A stretch of 64,000 bases of DNA from Paraburkholderia sp. CNPSo 3272 (GCF_024206495.1 NZ_JAMBPQ010000006.1:1-64000); one strand, 5' to 3'. Shown: positions 8,567-17,783, counted from the stretch's first letter. Numbers and translations: made by a program. Notes: generated by a model not told the origin, from the sequence alone.

Positions 8567-9439
8567 GTGGAACTACTGAACGACATGGCCTTGTTCGTGG
8601 AGGTCGTCAAAGCCAAAGGGTTTCGGAGTGCCGCGGACGTGACAGGCATGCCGAACTCCACCCTTTCGCGCCGCATCAGCGGCCTGGAAAAAGCGATCGG
8701 GCTGCGCCTGCTCCATCGCACGACGCGCAAGATCGAGTTGACCGAAGCAGGCCAGATCTACTTCGAGCGCTGCAAGCGCATCGTCGACGAGGCCCGCCTC
8801 GCGCACGAGCAGTTAGGCGACATGGTCGCGCAGCCCAGCGGCGTGCTGCGGGCCTCGTTTCCGGTCGATTTCGCCGTCACGTACCTCGCGCCTCTGATCG
8901 CGGAATTCGCCGCTCTCTACCCTGCCATCTCCTTCGATTTCGAACTGAATCCGCGGCGTGTCGATCTGGTGAGCGACCCGTTCGACGTGGCGATTCGCAT
9001 GGGTGAGTCCGAAAGCTCACAACTCATTGCGCGTCCGCTGGCATCGCTCACGCCTTACCTCTATGCGTCGCCGGGCTATCTCGAGCGCGCTGGCGAGCCA
9101 GCCAAACCGGCCGATCTCGAACGGCACGAATGCCTGGGAATCCTGAAGGCTGACACATGGAGCTTGCACGACGCCAAGCGCAGGAGCACGGTGAAGGTGG
9201 ACGGACGCTTCACGCTCAACAGCGTCGGCATGATCCGCCGCCTCGCTACGTTCGATCTGGGCATCGTGCTGCTGCCGGAAGAAATCGTGGCCGACGAGGT
9301 GGCCAGCGGAGCGTTGCGACGAATCTTGCCACAGTGGCATGGCACGCCCACGACGGTCTACGCGATTACGGAAACGCGTTTGCTGCCGGCGAAGACGCAG
9401 CGCTTTATTGAGTTTTTGCGGGAGCGGTTGGCGCGGTAG
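8567..9439 (+). CDS. LysR-family transcriptional regulator
   Basis: 290 residues. The N-terminal winged helix-turn-helix contains GFRSAADVTGMPNSTLSRRI and is followed by LHRTTRKIELTEAG, typical of the CrgA-like LysR branch; a periplasmic-binding-like effector domain follows. The start is GTG, giving MELLNDMALF, which matches the usual N-terminus of this branch; ATG at 8585 is an alternative. It is divergent from the ene-reductase and probably responds to its substrate. A short ATG frame of eight codons overlaps the start region out of frame and is probably chance. Confidence 0.88.
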   Translation: MELLNDMALFVEVVKAKGFRSAADVTGMPNSTLSRRISGLEKAIGLRLLHRTTRKIELTEAGQIYFERCKRIVDEARLAHEQLGDMVAQPSGVLRASFPVDFAVTYLAPLIAEFAALYPAISFDFELNPRRVDLVSDPFDVAIRMGESESSQLIARPLASLTPYLYASPGYLERAGEPAKPADLERHECLGILKADTWSLHDAKRRSTVKVDGRFTLNSVGMIRRLATFDLGIVLLPEEIVADEVASGALRRILPQWHGTPTTVYAITETRLLPAKTQRFIEFLRERLAR

Positions 9440-9469
9440 CGCGCTCCAAGGATTTATGACCGCTGAGAC

Positions 9470-9501
9470 ATCCGCGAGCGGCGCGGCGGCCGCTCGCGGA
9501 T
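9470..9501. terminator. Perfect 13-bp hairpin between convergent genes
   Basis: ATCCGCGAGCGGC, a 6-base loop, then GCCGCTCGCGGAT. It sits in the 75-bp gap between the LysR gene and the convergent DUF3443 gene. There is no T-tract on either side. It is a likely bidirectional transcript-end structure. Confidence 0.55.
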
Positions 9502-9514
9502 ACGGCGCTACGAG

Positions 9515-10840
9515 TCAGAAGGCAACGTAGGCCGACGTAGCGACGCCAGAATTGCCGTCGGTGTTCGGATCGTAATTGACGTACACAGTGCGACCGTAGA
9601 AGAACGGCATGCCGAAATCAAAGGCGACGCCCGTCATGATCCCGCCGACGTTCCCGTACGCGAAGCCACCGTCCTCGAACAAATCCAGCGCGTTGGCGAT
9701 GCTAAGCCCAGCCGAAACGTTGGTGCCGTTGAACCCTGTGACAGAAGGCGTCCGCGACACCGTCGAAGCGGGGCAATAGAAGCCGATCGCGAGCTTGCAC
9801 ATCGTCGATGACAGCGTGCTGTCGGGGAAGAACAGCCCGTTTGAGCCCGTATCGAAGAACGCCGACGACACGCTCGTCCCACTCAGCGATGCACTTTGCA
9901 CGTTGCCGTAATGATCGGTTGTGAGCTTCTGGATGCCGGAAGTCGGTACAGCGTTGTTCGATTGCGTACCGATGCCGAACGTCAGGAACCCGGTTGCACT
10001 CGTCGAGCCCGACGAAGTCACGGCAGGCATGTTCAGGATCACGCCCGTGTTGTCGATCGGGAACAACCGGACCGGATTCGTCACTTGCGCCGTTTCCGCT
10101 ACCCCCAGGTCCGTGCAGTTCGTCGAACTCCCCGACCCCGTGCAGCCGAAATAGACGCCGTTCGGCGGGGTCGCGCAGCCATTGCCGCAGTCGTATTCGG
10201 CGGGGCCGATGCCGAGAATACCGTGCGCGGCGATTGACGACGACGTGTCATTGAGAGAGCCTGTTGCGCAACTGTTGTTAGTGCCGCCGGCTGCCGTTTG
10301 CGGCAGATCGCCCATGACATGGATGGGCACGCTCGAAGCCGTTTCACCGCCGATCGTCACATCCGCCGTACGAACGGAGCCCCAGGCGTTGCCGTCGACG
10401 AAACCGAAGCACTCGGCCACGGATTTACCGCTCGCAGTCTCGACCGGCAATGCAGACTGCATGGGTCCGTTCAGCGCATCCAGCGGGAGCCGCAACCCCC
10501 ATGACCCCGTATCGACCTGAATGTCGGTGATCGTTTGGCACGTGGTCGTGCCGTGAGCGCAAATCGTGACGCTGACCGTCGGAATGTTCGGAGCGTTCTT
10601 GACGCCCGCCGCCACTGTCACAGCGACCTGGTTGCTCGCGAGCGTCGCGGGCAAGCTCGATACCGGCGCGCCGGCAGCGAGGACCGTACTGTTGGACGTA
10701 CCGCCCGTGCCGCCGCTGCCTGTGCCCGCCGACGAATTGCCCGATCCGCCGCCACCGCCGCATCCCGCGACGACAGCGACAGCCGCCGCCAGACCGAATG
10801 CGGCCAGCATTCGGGCCAGTTTCCCGTTGATACTCAACAT
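9515..10840 (-). CDS. DUF3443-family lipoprotein
   Basis: 441 residues. A lipoprotein signal ends at Cys27 (VVAGC) and is followed by a Gly/Ser-rich linker to about residue 50. The mature domain is rich in Gly, Ser, Thr and Asn and contains DTGSWGLRLP near its start and FFDTGSNGLFFPD later. These paired DTGS motifs recall pepsin-type aspartic protease active sites. The gene lies 21 bp downstream of a DUF2844 gene in the same direction, a pairing I recall from Burkholderia genomes. An exported or outer-membrane-anchored role is likely; the biochemical function is not established. Confidence 0.78.
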   Translation of the reverse strand: MLSINGKLARMLAAFGLAAAVAVVAGCGGGGGSGNSSAGTGSGGTGGTSNSTVLAAGAPVSSLPATLASNQVAVTVAAGVKNAPNIPTVSVTICAHGTTTCQTITDIQVDTGSWGLRLPLDALNGPMQSALPVETASGKSVAECFGFVDGNAWGSVRTADVTIGGETASSVPIHVMGDLPQTAAGGTNNSCATGSLNDTSSSIAAHGILGIGPAEYDCGNGCATPPNGVYFGCTGSGSSTNCTDLGVAETAQVTNPVRLFPIDNTGVILNMPAVTSSGSTSATGFLTFGIGTQSNNAVPTSGIQKLTTDHYGNVQSASLSGTSVSSAFFDTGSNGLFFPDSTLSSTMCKLAIGFYCPASTVSRTPSVTGFNGTNVSAGLSIANALDLFEDGGFAYGNVGGIMTGVAFDFGMPFFYGRTVYVNYDPNTDGNSGVATSAYVAF

Positions 10841-10861
10841 GGTTCGCCTTGTTTTTGTTTG

Positions 10862-11365
10862 TTATTGGATGTCGGTGGCGCTCACGCCAGCTGGCAACGA
10901 CTGCGGCAGGTAGGCCTGCCCGGAGAACGCACCCGTGTGGCCGCCGGAATGGACGACAAGATCGGGAAGCTCGACATTCAGCGGACCACGGCCCGGATTA
11001 GCCGTGCGCTGCGAGACGCGCGCGCTGTCGTACTGCGTGAAGTAGGTGCCGAGCAGTACGGGCAGGTTCGGCATGATCGGGCCACTCCACGCAATGCCGA
11101 ATACCGTTCCCGCTGCCGAGACGTACTCACGCACGACCGTGCCGGTCGAAAAAGTCGTTTGCGTCACCGTGTATGAGGCGGCGCTCGCGGTACCGGAGAC
11201 GCCCGATGCAGCATGGACGACGGCCGCATTGGCCGAACTGGAGACAGCTCCAGCCGGCGCGGGCGTGGGCATGCCGCCGAGTGCAGCCGAGGCAGGTGCC
11301 GCCGCGCCCAGCGCAGCGCAACTGAACGCCGCGCAAAGCGCGACGTGCATGATCTGATTCGACAT
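10862..11365 (-). CDS. DUF2844-family secreted protein
   Basis: 167 residues from the chosen ATG at 11365, which has AAAAAGGG about 10 bases upstream; an in-frame ATG at 11404 would add 13 charged residues before the signal peptide and is less likely. A Sec signal ends near APASAALG. The rest has TASAASYTVTQTTFSTGTVV and GTVFGIAWSGP, typical of DUF2844. It is the first gene of a two-gene unit with the DUF3443 lipoprotein. The function is unknown; the pair is probably an envelope-associated system. Confidence 0.72.
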   Translation of the reverse strand: MSNQIMHVALCAAFSCAALGAAAPASAALGGMPTPAPAGAVSSSANAAVVHAASGVSGTASAASYTVTQTTFSTGTVVREYVSAAGTVFGIAWSGPIMPNLPVLLGTYFTQYDSARVSQRTANPGRGPLNVELPDLVVHSGGHTGAFSGQAYLPQSLPAGVSATDIQ

Positions 11366-11573
11366 CAGGAGAGAACCCTTTTTATGGTTGGCTTTATCGC
11401 GCACATCGGCGCAGGTTTGCCGTTGCCATCCTTGCGAAAATCAACGGCGAGAATCGACCCCTCACTTCACGCCAAGGCGTCCCGGAAACTACCCGGAATG
11501 CCTCGCGGGGTCCGCTGAACGGTGGATCTATTTCTTTAGTCTCCCCAGTCGCCCCAATTTGCACGCAGTGGTT

Positions 11574-11963
11574 TCAGTCATTGAGCTTTAGTTTGCCGAG
11601 GCGATCTCCGCCTCGATTATCCTGGCCGTTATCTTCGATCTGGTACACGCGCGTACGCACCGCGGGAAGCTCGGGCGGCTCCTTGGCGATTCCCCAGGCG
11701 CTCAGCAAGCCTTCGAATGATGCACCGGCTGGCGTCGTCCGTGGCTCCGGCAGTGGGACGCCGGTAGAACGGTAACGCGCGGATCCTCTCGCAGTCGCGC
11801 CCTTATTGATGCGTTCGGCAGCTCCGTTGCGCATGGCGTAGCGCACGACGTCCGACGCTTCTCGCGAATTCATCAACCCCGACGCAGTAATTTCGCTGAC
11901 CGACGCGCTTTCGCGTTGCGCCAACCAGTGCAGCAGTGTAAGCGCACTAGCGTGAACCTTCAT
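11574..11963 (-). CDS. Small hypothetical protein with a winged-helix-like N-terminus
   Basis: 129 residues. Residues about 5-55 (LTLLHWLAQRESASVSEITA and onward) look like a winged helix-turn-helix of the kind that places a recognition helix after SVSEI; the C-terminal half is Pro-rich and probably disordered. GAGAGG lies 6 bases before the ATG. It lies upstream of the DUF2844/DUF3443 pair in the same direction with a 208-bp gap. I do not recognise the family; a DNA-binding role is a guess from the fold pattern. Confidence 0.5.
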   Translation of the reverse strand: MKVHASALTLLHWLAQRESASVSEITASGLMNSREASDVVRYAMRNGAAERINKGATARGSARYRSTGVPLPEPRTTPAGASFEGLLSAWGIAKEPPELPAVRTRVYQIEDNGQDNRGGDRLGKLKLND

Positions 11964-12560
11964 TGCAGGCCTCTCCCGTCCTTGTCTTGTCCCTGTCCCC
12001 GGCGAAGCTCACGCGGTGCACTGAACTGATTTCGCGGCGTCTGCCATGTCATGCCGACACCCGCGAGCCAGAGTCGCGTCCATGCCGTTGCGCTTGACAG
12101 CGCCCGCGAACGTAAATCCCGTCGTTAGGACCGCGCTCGTCCGGAGCGTGATTTGCGTGTGCAAGCGTGTGCTGCACGCTGAGATGGGCCATCTGCTTTG
12201 CATTCGTTCATTCACGGCACGCGCATGCGTTGGCGGTAACCCCCGGAGCGGCCGGCGTGCCGCGTGTTTGCAATCGTATTAAATCCGTTCTTAAAAGGCT
12301 ATCGGCACCCTTTAGACGAATCTTTAGTGCACACCATTAGTTTATGAACGCTGCATTTACGCAGTCGTAATAAAAACGTAGGGATTTGAAATTAAACCGA
12401 ATAACTCACCGAAAACCTCAGTGTGCCATCCCACATACTCGCATCCCATATCCCATCACAATCGACGCGGCCGCGTAGGGCGGCGACGCATGATGCCAAA
12501 CACATAACTGCCCGACTGACGCTTCGAGATGACCGAAAAAACAACGCGCAAGGGGTTCGA
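11964..12560. other. Gene-poor intergenic stretch with an A/T-rich core
   Basis: There is no convincing gene. Two short overlapping frames on opposite strands (about 12009-12282) lack Shine-Dalgarno support and domain content. Bases about 12275-12415 are clearly richer in A and T than the surroundings, with several TTTA/TTAA runs, and probably hold the promoter for the membrane protein that follows. Confidence 0.5.
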
Positions 12561-13409
12561 ATGGAATCGATCACATTTGCTCAGTGCGTGGAGGGCGCAT
12601 GGCGCGATGGCTGGCGATACCTCTGTCATCGTCCCGCATTTGCGGTTTTGCTATTGCCCTACGCGTGGCTGTCGTCGTTCGCCGTGAACGCCCTGCGGCC
12701 CGACCGCACGCCGCCGTTCCGGCTCCTCACCTACGTCCCGCTGGGCGTTTTCACATTGCTGGAGAACTCGCTATTTTCGCTTCTCATCATTCACGCCATA
12801 CGCTTCGTATTGCTTGACAATGATTCGGCGAACGCACAGCCAATCTCAGGCCCGAGCTATTGGCGATATCTTGGCTGCACCTGGGGACTGGCCATGCTCG
12901 CGCCGGTGCTTGCCTGCCTGGTGCTGGCGCTCGTCTGCCTGGCCTTGGCGCTGTATGTCGGGGTGATCATCGCGCTCGACCCCACAGGGAAAGCCGCAAT
13001 CGTGCAGCATCCGGTCGAGGTGCGCCTCCTGATAATGATCGTCGGCGGAGGTCTCGTGCTGTTTGCCGGAGGCATCAGTTGTTTCGTACTCACGCGACTG
13101 AGCCTGCTCCACACGCATGTCGCCATTGGCGGCACGGTCAGGATACGGGAAGTCTGGACCGATACGCGCGGGCATTGCTGGAGCATTTGGCTCATCCAGT
13201 TGTGCGTCGGACTGCCAACGCTCGCGGCCTCGGTACTGGTCGCCGCATCCGGGCTCGGGACCCGGCACCCAGGTCTCGCCTCGCTCAACATCCCCAATCT
13301 GTTGGGCACCGCACTCGCCACTTTCGGCGCGCTCTATCTTGGCGCGCCGTGTTCCGCCTGGCTGTACCGGCGTTATGGCAACAGCCTGAGAGCGAGCCCG
13401 GCGCCCTGA
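12561..13409 (+). CDS. Hypothetical multi-pass membrane protein
   Basis: 282 residues with about six hydrophobic segments, near residues 25-45, 55-80, 105-135, 155-180, 210-235 and 250-270. The ATG at 12561 is preceded by AAGGGG at 5 bases, which decides against the longer upstream frame. The layout recalls integral membrane proteins with a DUF-type YciC/glycerophosphoryl-like hydrophobic core, but I cannot name a family. It ends 7 bp before the convergent EamA gene. Confidence 0.6.
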   Translation: MESITFAQCVEGAWRDGWRYLCHRPAFAVLLLPYAWLSSFAVNALRPDRTPPFRLLTYVPLGVFTLLENSLFSLLIIHAIRFVLLDNDSANAQPISGPSYWRYLGCTWGLAMLAPVLACLVLALVCLALALYVGVIIALDPTGKAAIVQHPVEVRLLIMIVGGGLVLFAGGISCFVLTRLSLLHTHVAIGGTVRIREVWTDTRGHCWSIWLIQLCVGLPTLAASVLVAASGLGTRHPGLASLNIPNLLGTALATFGALYLGAPCSAWLYRRYGNSLRASPAP

Positions 13410-13416
13410 AGCCCGC

Positions 13417-14316
13417 TCACGCAGCCGGCGCGCGCCGCGCGAACAGGCGCCGCGTGAGGTCGAACGCCACGAGGTTGCCCAAAACGACCAGCAAAAGCCC
13501 GATAACGGCAAGCAAGGACCAGCGATAGCCCTCGTACACCGTCGACACTGCCAGCGCCACGATCGGGAACAAGACCGTGCAATACGCCGCGCGCTCGGGC
13601 CCGATCCGGCCCACCAGCGTCAGATAGGCCGTAAAGCCGATCACCGAACCTGCCACGACGAGCCACGCCAGCGCGCCGAGGTAGCGCGCATCCATTTCGA
13701 GCCTGAACGGCAATCCGGCGACGGCGCTGCCGGCCACGAGCACCGCGGTGCCGATCAGCATGGCCCAGCCGTTCGTGACGAGCGGATTGAGCCCCATCGA
13801 CTGCATGCGGCTAGACAGCAGATTGCCGGTGGAGAAACACAGCGTGCCGAGAAACGCCACGGCGAGCCCGAGCCACGCGGTCTGATCGCCGATATGGCCG
13901 GCCATCTGCTGCAGGAAGAGGCAGACGATCCCCATCAGGCCCAGTACGGCGCCACCCAAGGCGGCGGGCTGCAGCGGCCGGCCCATGAAGATGCGTCCGT
14001 TGATCGAATTCAGCAGCGGCGCGGTCGAAAAAACCACGGCGACGAGCCCGCTCGGCACGATGTTCTCGGCATAGTAGAAGCACAGGAAATTGAGGCTGAA
14101 CAGCGCCAGCCCTTGGGCAGTGAGATACCGCCACGCCGCGCGCGGCGGCCAGATGGGGCGGCGCATCACGCCCAGCAGCGCGAAGACCAGGAGCGCCGCA
14201 AGCCCGAAACGCCAGGCGATCGATACGGGCGCGGGCACGACGCCGAGCTGCCATTTGATAGCGATCCAGGTGGTGCCCCAGATCAAGACGGTGAGCACGT
14301 AGAGTAAGAGATTCAT
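13417..14316 (-). CDS. EamA/DMT-superfamily transporter
   Basis: 299 residues and ten predicted membrane segments in two EamA repeats. The first repeat starts at the N-terminus with VLIWGTTWIAIKWQLG, the typical DMT opening. The chosen ATG at 14316 begins directly at this segment; the longer upstream frame is not credible. Family members export amino acids or related metabolites. The gene is divergent from an AraC regulator across a region with 13-bp tandem repeats, so the regulator probably controls it. The substrate is unknown. Confidence 0.85.
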   Translation of the reverse strand: MNLLLYVLTVLIWGTTWIAIKWQLGVVPAPVSIAWRFGLAALLVFALLGVMRRPIWPPRAAWRYLTAQGLALFSLNFLCFYYAENIVPSGLVAVVFSTAPLLNSINGRIFMGRPLQPAALGGAVLGLMGIVCLFLQQMAGHIGDQTAWLGLAVAFLGTLCFSTGNLLSSRMQSMGLNPLVTNGWAMLIGTAVLVAGSAVAGLPFRLEMDARYLGALAWLVVAGSVIGFTAYLTLVGRIGPERAAYCTVLFPIVALAVSTVYEGYRWSLLAVIGLLLVVLGNLVAFDLTRRLFARRAPAA

Positions 14317-14435
14317 TGCGGGAAAGGACCTCGAGTCGATGCCCCTACTATGGCGCACGGGGGCGGCGCGGACTTGTCCAGGATTGCGCATTTCTTGCCT
14401 GCGCCCGGCCACGGCCAGCAACGGTGGGGGCGCGA

Positions 14436-14487
14436 GCGTATACTTTGAGAACCCGCTTTGAAAACCTGCTTTGACGACCCGCTTTGT
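14436..14487. repeat. Tandem 13-bp iterons in the EamA/AraC divergent promoter
   Basis: Three head-to-tail 13-mers, gaacccgctttga, aaacctgctttga and cgacccgctttgt, occupy 14449-14487. A degenerate fourth, ending ctttga, lies immediately before at 14436-14448. They end 38 bases before the AraC start. Direct repeats are the usual binding architecture of AraC-family proteins, so this is a likely operator array. Confidence 0.6.
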
Positions 14488-14524
14488 TGACCCCATCACC
14501 GCCTTGCAGCCCGCCGCCCCGACC

Positions 14525-15448
14525 ATGAACGCCCAGGTGCCGCTTCCCGCGCCTGCCCTCGCCCTCGCCGAGACGCCCTTTGGCCTGCATTCGGTGTGCC
14601 GCACGCTGAGCGCTGCCAATGCGACGCTGGAGCGCTTTGCGTGGCTGGGCGACCAGTTCGCGGCCGCCGTCTGGACGCGCGTCACGCGCGAGGCCGAGAC
14701 CATCTATGACCGGCCGGGCCATCACACGTTGTCGTGCTATCTCGACGGCGGCTATCGCACTGAGCGGCAGAAACTGCCCGGCGTTTACGGCGCGCCAAGC
14801 CGCCTCTGCGCGCTTCCTGGCGACCATGAATCGCGCTGGTGGGTGCGCGGCCACATGCATTTCATGCACCTGTACTTCCTGCCCGAGCACTTCACGCAGC
14901 GCGCGGTGCGCGAACTCGACCGGGAGCCGCGCGAACTCACCCTCGCCGACCGCACGTATTTCGAAGACGAACGCATTGCCGTGCTCTGCCAGGCGCTGGC
15001 CAACGAAAACTGGTCCGATCCAGACGGCCTTTTGCGCAGCAACGAAACGGCGCACGAAGTGCTGAGCCTGCTGCTGCGCAGCCAGGGCGTGCGGCGCGCG
15101 GGTGCGGCCCTCAAAGGCGGTCTCGCCGTATCGACACGGCGGCGTCTGCGCGACTATGTCGACGCCCACCTTGGCGAAACACTGACGCTCGGCGCACTGG
15201 CCGATGTCGCGTGCCTTTCCGAATACCACCTCGCGCGCATGTTTCGCGCCTCGTTCGGGCTGCCGCCGCATGCGTGGATTGCGGCCCAGCGTCTGGAGCG
15301 GGCCCGTCTCCTGTTGCGCACGACCGCCCTGCCGCTCGCGCAGATCGCGGCAGCGTGCGGGTACGCGAACGCGAGTCACTTCAGCCATCGCTTTCGCGAC
15401 GCGTTCGGCGCCGCGCCGAATGTCTATCGTCAAGCATTCCTGAAGTAG
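14525..15448 (+). CDS. AraC-family transcriptional regulator
   Basis: 307 residues from ATG 14525; an in-frame TTG at 14471 lies inside the iteron block and is unlikely to be the start. The N-terminal two thirds is an effector domain of unknown ligand. The C-terminal 100 residues hold the double helix-turn-helix: LGALADVACLSEYHLARMF and LAQIAAACGYANASHFSHRF, ending in the family-typical FGAAPNVYRQ. It is divergent from the EamA exporter and probably regulates it through the iterons. Confidence 0.87.
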   Translation: MNAQVPLPAPALALAETPFGLHSVCRTLSAANATLERFAWLGDQFAAAVWTRVTREAETIYDRPGHHTLSCYLDGGYRTERQKLPGVYGAPSRLCALPGDHESRWWVRGHMHFMHLYFLPEHFTQRAVRELDREPRELTLADRTYFEDERIAVLCQALANENWSDPDGLLRSNETAHEVLSLLLRSQGVRRAGAALKGGLAVSTRRRLRDYVDAHLGETLTLGALADVACLSEYHLARMFRASFGLPPHAWIAAQRLERARLLLRTTALPLAQIAAACGYANASHFSHRFRDAFGAAPNVYRQAFLK

Positions 15449-15572
15449 TTGTAGTTCCCACGACCCCGCCGTGCGTGGCTCCATGTTTTGATGCGCGGCT
15501 GGGTCTTGCCGCGGCTGCCGGGCCTGCCTATCGTGACGTCATGCCCTCGACGTTCATCGAAAAGAGCCCGCC

Positions 15573-15851
15573 ATGTTCCGAATCATCGTCGAACAGACTT
15601 CGCGTTTTAGCGCCGTTTTCCCCTTGTCGCCCGCTTTGCGCACAACGTTGCGCGGCCGCGCCATTCTGGTTGCGGCAGTCATGGCATTCACGCTTGCGCT
15701 CATGTTCGCGCCATACAGCACCCGCGCCAATCTTGCGCTGTGTATTCAATCGCAGTCCGAATCACATCAGGATCGCGGCAAGCTGGATTCGCACGGCGCC
15801 CGGTCGACCCAGTCCGCCCAGTCCCTCGCGATCGAGCGCTGCATCGACTAG
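15573..15851 (+). CDS. Small hypothetical single-pass membrane protein
   Basis: 92 residues with one strong hydrophobic segment near residues 29-48 (AILVAAVMAFTLALMFAP) and a polar Ser/Gln-rich tail. The ribosome-binding site is weak and no family is recognised. It is the only reasonable reading frame in the roughly 500-bp gap between the AraC and VOC genes. It could be a chance frame. Confidence 0.35.
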   Translation: MFRIIVEQTSRFSAVFPLSPALRTTLRGRAILVAAVMAFTLALMFAPYSTRANLALCIQSQSESHQDRGKLDSHGARSTQSAQSLAIERCID

Positions 15852-15950
15852 CCGCGATGCTTCGCCAGCAAAAATCCCCCATACAGCCGAGGCTTTGTCA
15901 CAATGTGCGCTACGCGCCGGCAATGAGGCGCCTTGTCAAAGGAGAGCGTG

Positions 15951-16427
15951 ATGGCGGAGCTTGTGACTTGCCTGTGGTTCGATGGAGGGAGAGCACGCGA
16001 AGCGGCCGAGTTCTATGCCGCGACGTTTCCGGACAGCCATGTCGGGGCTGGCCATGTTTCCCCGATACCTGGCATCGGCGCGGGGGCGGAACTGGTGGTC
16101 GAATTCACGGTGCTCGGCCGGCGCTTCGTGGGCCTGAACGGCGGCCCCAACTTCCAGGCGAACCAGGCCGTGAGCTTCATGGTCGAGACGCACAGCCAGG
16201 AAGAGACCGACCGATACTGGAACGCCATCGTCGGCAACGGCGGCGAGGAATCGGATTGCGGCTGGTGCAAGGATCGCTGGGGTTTTTCGTGGCAGATCAC
16301 ACCGAAGCGCCTGCTCGAATGCGTCTTCGGCGCGGATCGCGAAGCCGGCAAGCGCGCGATGGAAGCGATGATGACGATGCGCAAGATCGACATCACCACA
16401 ATCGAGCGCGCCGCTGCAGCGAAGTAG
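15951..16427 (+). CDS. VOC-superfamily protein, PhnB / 3-demethylubiquinone methyltransferase-like
   Basis: 158 residues. The start is set by AAAGGAG at 15938-15944, so ATG 15951 (MAELVTC) is preferred over the TTG 18 bases earlier. It has LWFDGGRAREAAEFYAATFP at the N-terminus and WGFSWQITPK later, the signature of the PhnB-like branch once labelled 3-demethylubiquinone-9 3-methyltransferase. These are vicinal-oxygen-chelate folds, and methyltransferase activity should not be assumed. It stands alone and its function is unknown. Confidence 0.82.
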   Translation: MAELVTCLWFDGGRAREAAEFYAATFPDSHVGAGHVSPIPGIGAGAELVVEFTVLGRRFVGLNGGPNFQANQAVSFMVETHSQEETDRYWNAIVGNGGEESDCGWCKDRWGFSWQITPKRLLECVFGADREAGKRAMEAMMTMRKIDITTIERAAAAK

Positions 16428-16667
16428 GCGGCACCCCACCGGACACCGCAGTCGTCCCCTGGCTGGCATGCAGATGGCGCCAACATGGCGTGAGCGTCAT
16501 ATCCGGCGCATAGCGCGCCAACCATGCTGCGCGCAGGGAACGATACCTGCGAGATGCTCTCGTACGCACAAGGGCGGCGCCACGATACGTGAGAGCCGCC
16601 GCCCTGCCATTCATCGAGCGGTCGACGCCAGCCTGAGCGGCGCCGCCGCGATGCTTGCGAGGGCACC

Positions 16668-17783
16668 ATGGAGTCTCGCCAGGGGCGTTCGATCGAAGTC
16701 GACTTTTTCCGCGGCATCGTGCTGATCGTGATCGTGCTCGATCACATTCCGGGGAGCGCCTTGTCGCAGCTGACGTTGCACGCTTACGCGCTGTGCGACT
16801 CCGCCGAAGTGTTCGTGTTTCTCGGCGGCTACGCGTCGGCCGCGGCGTTTATGGCCGTGCGTGCGCATCGTGGCATGAGCGCTGCGCAAGGGCGCTTCCT
16901 GCGCCGCAGCTGGGAGATCTACCGCGCCTATCTGCTGACGGCCCTCCTCACGCTGCTCTCGGGTGCGGTGCTCGCGCTCCTGCACCTGAATCCCGCTGCC
17001 ACCGACCTGAGCGGCTGGGCGTCGTTTGCCACGCATCCGCTGCGCGAGACCTTCCACGTCGTCTTGCTCGCCCGTCAACCGTATCTGTCGAGCGTGCTGC
17101 CGATGTATGTCATATTTGCGCTGTGCGTGCCCGCGGCCGTGCCTTTCGCCCGCCGCGCGCCGCTCGCCGCCCTGATCTGCAGCCTGCTTCTCTGGGCCTT
17201 CGCGCCGCTACTGGCTGCGCTCATCGGGGCGCGCACGTTCGCGAACTGGCCGTTCAACCCGTTCGCGTGGCAGTTGATGTTCGTATTCGGCATGCTCTGC
17301 CGGCTGCACCCGCTTGCGCCAGGGTTCAAGACCTCGGAAACCGCGCGCTGGCTGGTACGATGCGCGTTCGCCGCGGTGGCGCTGTTCGCGGCCGTTAAAT
17401 GGTTCGTCCTGACTCAACCCATGCCTGGGGCAATGAAACAGCATCTGGCCTTCGCGCGCGTCGTCAACTTCATCGGCATTGCCATGGTTGCGGCGTATTT
17501 CGTCCATCGCGGCACGATCGCGCGGATCGCCGCGCGTCTGCCCGCCGTCGTGATCGTGGGCCGCACGGGGCTCGTGTGTTTCGTCGGCGGCACGCTGATC
17601 TCGGTGATCGTCGACACGGCCACGCCACACGCGCTGCACGGCGCGGCGGCGTTCGCGGCGGCGCTAGCCGGCGACATCGTCGCGATCGGCGCGACGCTCA
17701 TGCTCGCCAAAGCCTGGCGCGGCACGCTCGGGCGCCAAAAGGAGAAGGCCCGCGCGAGCGTCAACGGAGCCGGCTGCGGATGA
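16668..17783 (+). CDS. OpgC-family integral membrane acyltransferase-like protein
   Basis: 371 residues with about ten membrane segments. It begins RSIEVDFFRGIVLIVIVLDH, the OpgC/acyltransferase-3 opening with a conserved Asp and a membrane-embedded His. OpgC succinylates osmoregulated periplasmic glucans in enterobacteria; distant members have unknown acceptors. GAGG precedes the ATG. The stop overlaps the start of a secreted tannase-family esterase (ATGA), so the two are co-translated, pairing a putative acyl-adding membrane enzyme with a putative acyl-removing one. The acceptor is unknown. Confidence 0.8.
   Translation: MESRQGRSIEVDFFRGIVLIVIVLDHIPGSALSQLTLHAYALCDSAEVFVFLGGYASAAAFMAVRAHRGMSAAQGRFLRRSWEIYRAYLLTALLTLLSGAVLALLHLNPAATDLSGWASFATHPLRETFHVVLLARQPYLSSVLPMYVIFALCVPAAVPFARRAPLAALICSLLLWAFAPLLAALIGARTFANWPFNPFAWQLMFVFGMLCRLHPLAPGFKTSETARWLVRCAFAAVALFAAVKWFVLTQPMPGAMKQHLAFARVVNFIGIAMVAAYFVHRGTIARIAARLPAVVIVGRTGLVCFVGGTLISVIVDTATPHALHGAAAFAAALAGDIVAIGATLMLAKAWRGTLGRQKEKARASVNGAGCG

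Noticed and set aside
12009..12282. Two small overlapping frames on opposite strands
   Set aside because: Neither has a good ribosome-binding site, signal peptide or recognisable motif.
12549..12566. tRNA-like TTCGAAT (T-loop sequence)
   Set aside because: No acceptor, D or anticodon stems can be paired around it; it is the ribosome-binding region of the membrane protein gene.
14436..14487. CRISPR-like short repeats
   Set aside because: The repeats are contiguous 13-mers without spacers, at a regulator promoter and without cas genes.
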